Shown: one piece after another, positions 62,774 through 64,000 of the stretch | Layout: every line of letters begins with the position of its first letter | Numbering within the stretch: the first letter of the stretch is position 1 | NCBI GenBank assembly: GCA_910579785.1 | Contig: CAJTVJ010000005.1 | Coordinates: forward strand, 33,843 to 97,842 | Direction of reading: 5' to 3' | Origin: an uncultured Christensenella sp. | Lineage (GTDB): Bacteria > Bacillota > Clostridia > Christensenellales > UBA3700 | DNA length: 64,000 bases | The notes under the pieces: generated by a model | Databases searched by the model: none | What the model was told of the DNA's origin: nothing | What the model saw: only the letters and a program-made list of their open reading frames with translations | Made by a program: the position numbers and the translations under genes

Positions 62774-64000
62774 TTATTTTCTTAAAGCGCGTTGCTCTTT
62801 AAGAAAATCATTATAGCGGTCGATTTGGTCAATCCTAAGGTCAACCATATCTTTCGCGGTATCATAAGCCTGCTTATCCCCTATCGGCACTTCTGTCTCT
62901 TTTACTTTGACCTTGGTGCCGTCTCCGCTTGCATTACGGCGTATGTCTTTGAGATACTCGTCTTCCATCTTAAAGAGCGCTACCGTTATGCCCTTCTTTA
63001 TCGTCAGCTTTATAAACGGATTGGTTGTGCTTGGTCCTATCGTTGTGAAGTACGTAGATAGCTTTTCTTTGCACTTGCTGTCCTTGCTCATTGCATACTC
63101 TCTCAATCCGTCAAAGTACTTCTTCTGCTCTTTGGTGAGTTTTGCATACGCCTCTTCCAATGTCAGTCTTGGAGTTGGCGCTTTCTTTGGCGACGGCGCT
63201 TTTTTAACTTGTTGAGATTTCTCCGCTTCGGTCGAAATGACAATAGGCTTTTCCACTACCTTCTCAACGACTGTCTCGACAGGTACCTCAACCCGTACTT
63301 CTTTCTCTACGATTTTCTCAACGGGCTTTTCTACTATCTTCTCGATTACCTGCGGTTGCGCCATTACCACTTGCTGCGGTTGTTGTTCTGCAAGTTTTTG
63401 CATCAACTTCTCGTTTTGTTCTATCAATCTGTTGATCAATTCTTCATTGACGTTGCTAGCCGCTACTTCGCGCTCTATTATCTGAGTCGGCTGTTCTGTA
63501 AGCTTTTGCATAATAGCCTTTTGTCCCTCTATCAAGCTCTTGATGACCTCGTCATTCATAGACGCTTGTTGAGGCAGTGCTTGCTGCATACCCGGCAATA
63601 GCGCAGTCACTGTCTCGCTTATCAGTCCGCGCATCTCTTCTGCTCCTAGTCCTTGCTGTACGTAAGCTCCTTGCGGCATTGCTTGACCGCCGTTGTTTGC
63701 TCCGCCGCCCATCATGTGCATAAACATCATCTGCATATTCTCATCTCGACGGGCATTTTCCTCTTCGCGTTTTCTTTCGGCTAATTCTGCTTTGTTGCTA
63801 TTGTAATCTTCTTTTGCCTCTTCTAAGATGTCCTCGGACTTGTTGCATCTGTTCTTGGCTATCAGCATTATCACAAAGCTTACCGCTGCCATACCCATTA
63901 GCACGCATGCTATCGCCGTCCAGGCTGTCGTCGCCAATCCAAATAAGCCTGTCGTTGCCGCATATACCGCGCTTTCATATTTCTCTATCTTCTTGTTGGC
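62774..64000 (-). CDS. Membrane protein with coil and unnamed domain (5' end missing)
   Basis: The frame is open to the window edge, so the start lies outside; 408 residues are visible. A hydrophobic stretch of one or two helices lies near visible residues 11-47. It is followed by a Lys/Glu-rich coil, a Met/Gln-rich region, and a repetitive V-E-K-[IVP]-V-E-K stretch. The C-terminal domain (about 285-405) resembles the unnamed domain of the 17159 and 42864 genes: a helix with YF-x2-LREYA, IKLTIKKGITVALFKMEDEY and VKETEVPIGDK. A 28-nt intergenic repeat copy is translated in frame as VISTEAEKSQQV. The function is unknown. Confidence 0.75.
   Translation of the reverse strand, partial: ANKKIEKYESAVYAATTGLFGLATTAWTAIACVLMGMAAVSFVIMLIAKNRCNKSEDILEEAKEDYNSNKAELAERKREEENARRDENMQMMFMHMMGGGANNGGQAMPQGAYVQQGLGAEEMRGLISETVTALLPGMQQALPQQASMNDEVIKSLIEGQKAIMQKLTEQPTQIIEREVAASNVNEELINRLIEQNEKLMQKLAEQQPQQVVMAQPQVIEKIVEKPVEKIVEKEVRVEVPVETVVEKVVEKPIVISTEAEKSQQVKKAPSPKKAPTPRLTLEEAYAKLTKEQKKYFDGLREYAMSKDSKCKEKLSTYFTTIGPSTTNPFIKLTIKKGITVALFKMEDEYLKDIRRNASGDGTKVKVKETEVPIGDKQAYDTAKDMVDLRIDQIDRYNDFLKEQRALRK
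63211..63241 (+). repeat. 28-nt hairpin repeat inside a gene
   Basis: This is a clean unit with arms ATTTC/GAAAT, matching the intergenic copies at 59293 and 34235. It lies wholly within the 62774 gene and is read in frame on the minus strand without a stop. Confidence 0.9.

Noticed and set aside
1..64000. Insertion sequences, transposases, prophage, tRNA or rRNA genes
   Set aside because: None was recognised on either strand. Despite the repeat density there is no transposase in this window to account for it.

Overview
The window looks like a chromosomal segment of a low-to-moderate GC member of the Bacillota, most probably an uncultured gut Clostridia. The main reason is the marker cluster on the minus strand in the order smc, ftsY, ylxM, ffh, rpsP, khpA, rimM, which is the Firmicutes arrangement. 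KtrAB-type potassium uptake, a YetF/DUF4363 pair, FloA/NfeD and class II galT point the same way. No phage, transposase, CRISPR array, tRNA or rRNA gene was recognised.

Layout. 1-10 kb: translation, protein targeting and chromosome segregation (rimM to smc), then a two-component system. 10-19 kb: a DUF885 lipoprotein, an RlmD-like rRNA methyltransferase, a COG1313 radical SAM protein, an eight-helix membrane protein, a small protein with an unnamed domain, a TSCPD protein and a PfkB kinase. 19-25 kb: a 1789-residue membrane-anchored surface protein built from about six modules of about 270 residues. 25-38 kb: potassium uptake, a DivIVA-like protein, NAD salvage (pncB), lgt, divergent galK/galT, an M28 peptidase with membrane helices, and citrate synthase. 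37-43 kb: a flotillin (FloA/NfeD) operon, then a metY-cysK-Rrf2 sulfur operon. 43-53 kb: a 2792-residue MBG-repeat surface protein whose stop codon overlaps the start of a 730-residue membrane protein. 54-64 kb: a heterodimeric ABC exporter, a HAD phosphatase, murC, YetF/DUF4363 and a membrane protein that runs off the window.

Two things stand out. First, nearly every larger intergenic gap contains copies of a 28-nt hairpin repeat. Its arms covary (ACCTC/GAGGT, ACTTC/GAAGT, ATTTC/GAAAT). Copies occur in inverted pairs forming compact modules of about 85-100 or 140-150 bp, and one copy is translated in frame inside a gene. Second, the surface region encodes two giant modular proteins plus a set of membrane-associated proteins (genes at 17159, 42864 and 62774) that appear to share one unnamed domain. 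That domain occurs once or twice per protein next to membrane helices and Pro/Glu-rich or Lys-rich tails. This is the best candidate here for an undescribed cell-envelope system.

Start sites were chosen from Shine-Dalgarno spacing, stop-start overlaps and family alignments from memory. Family names are from recognition of motifs and were not confirmed by a search.
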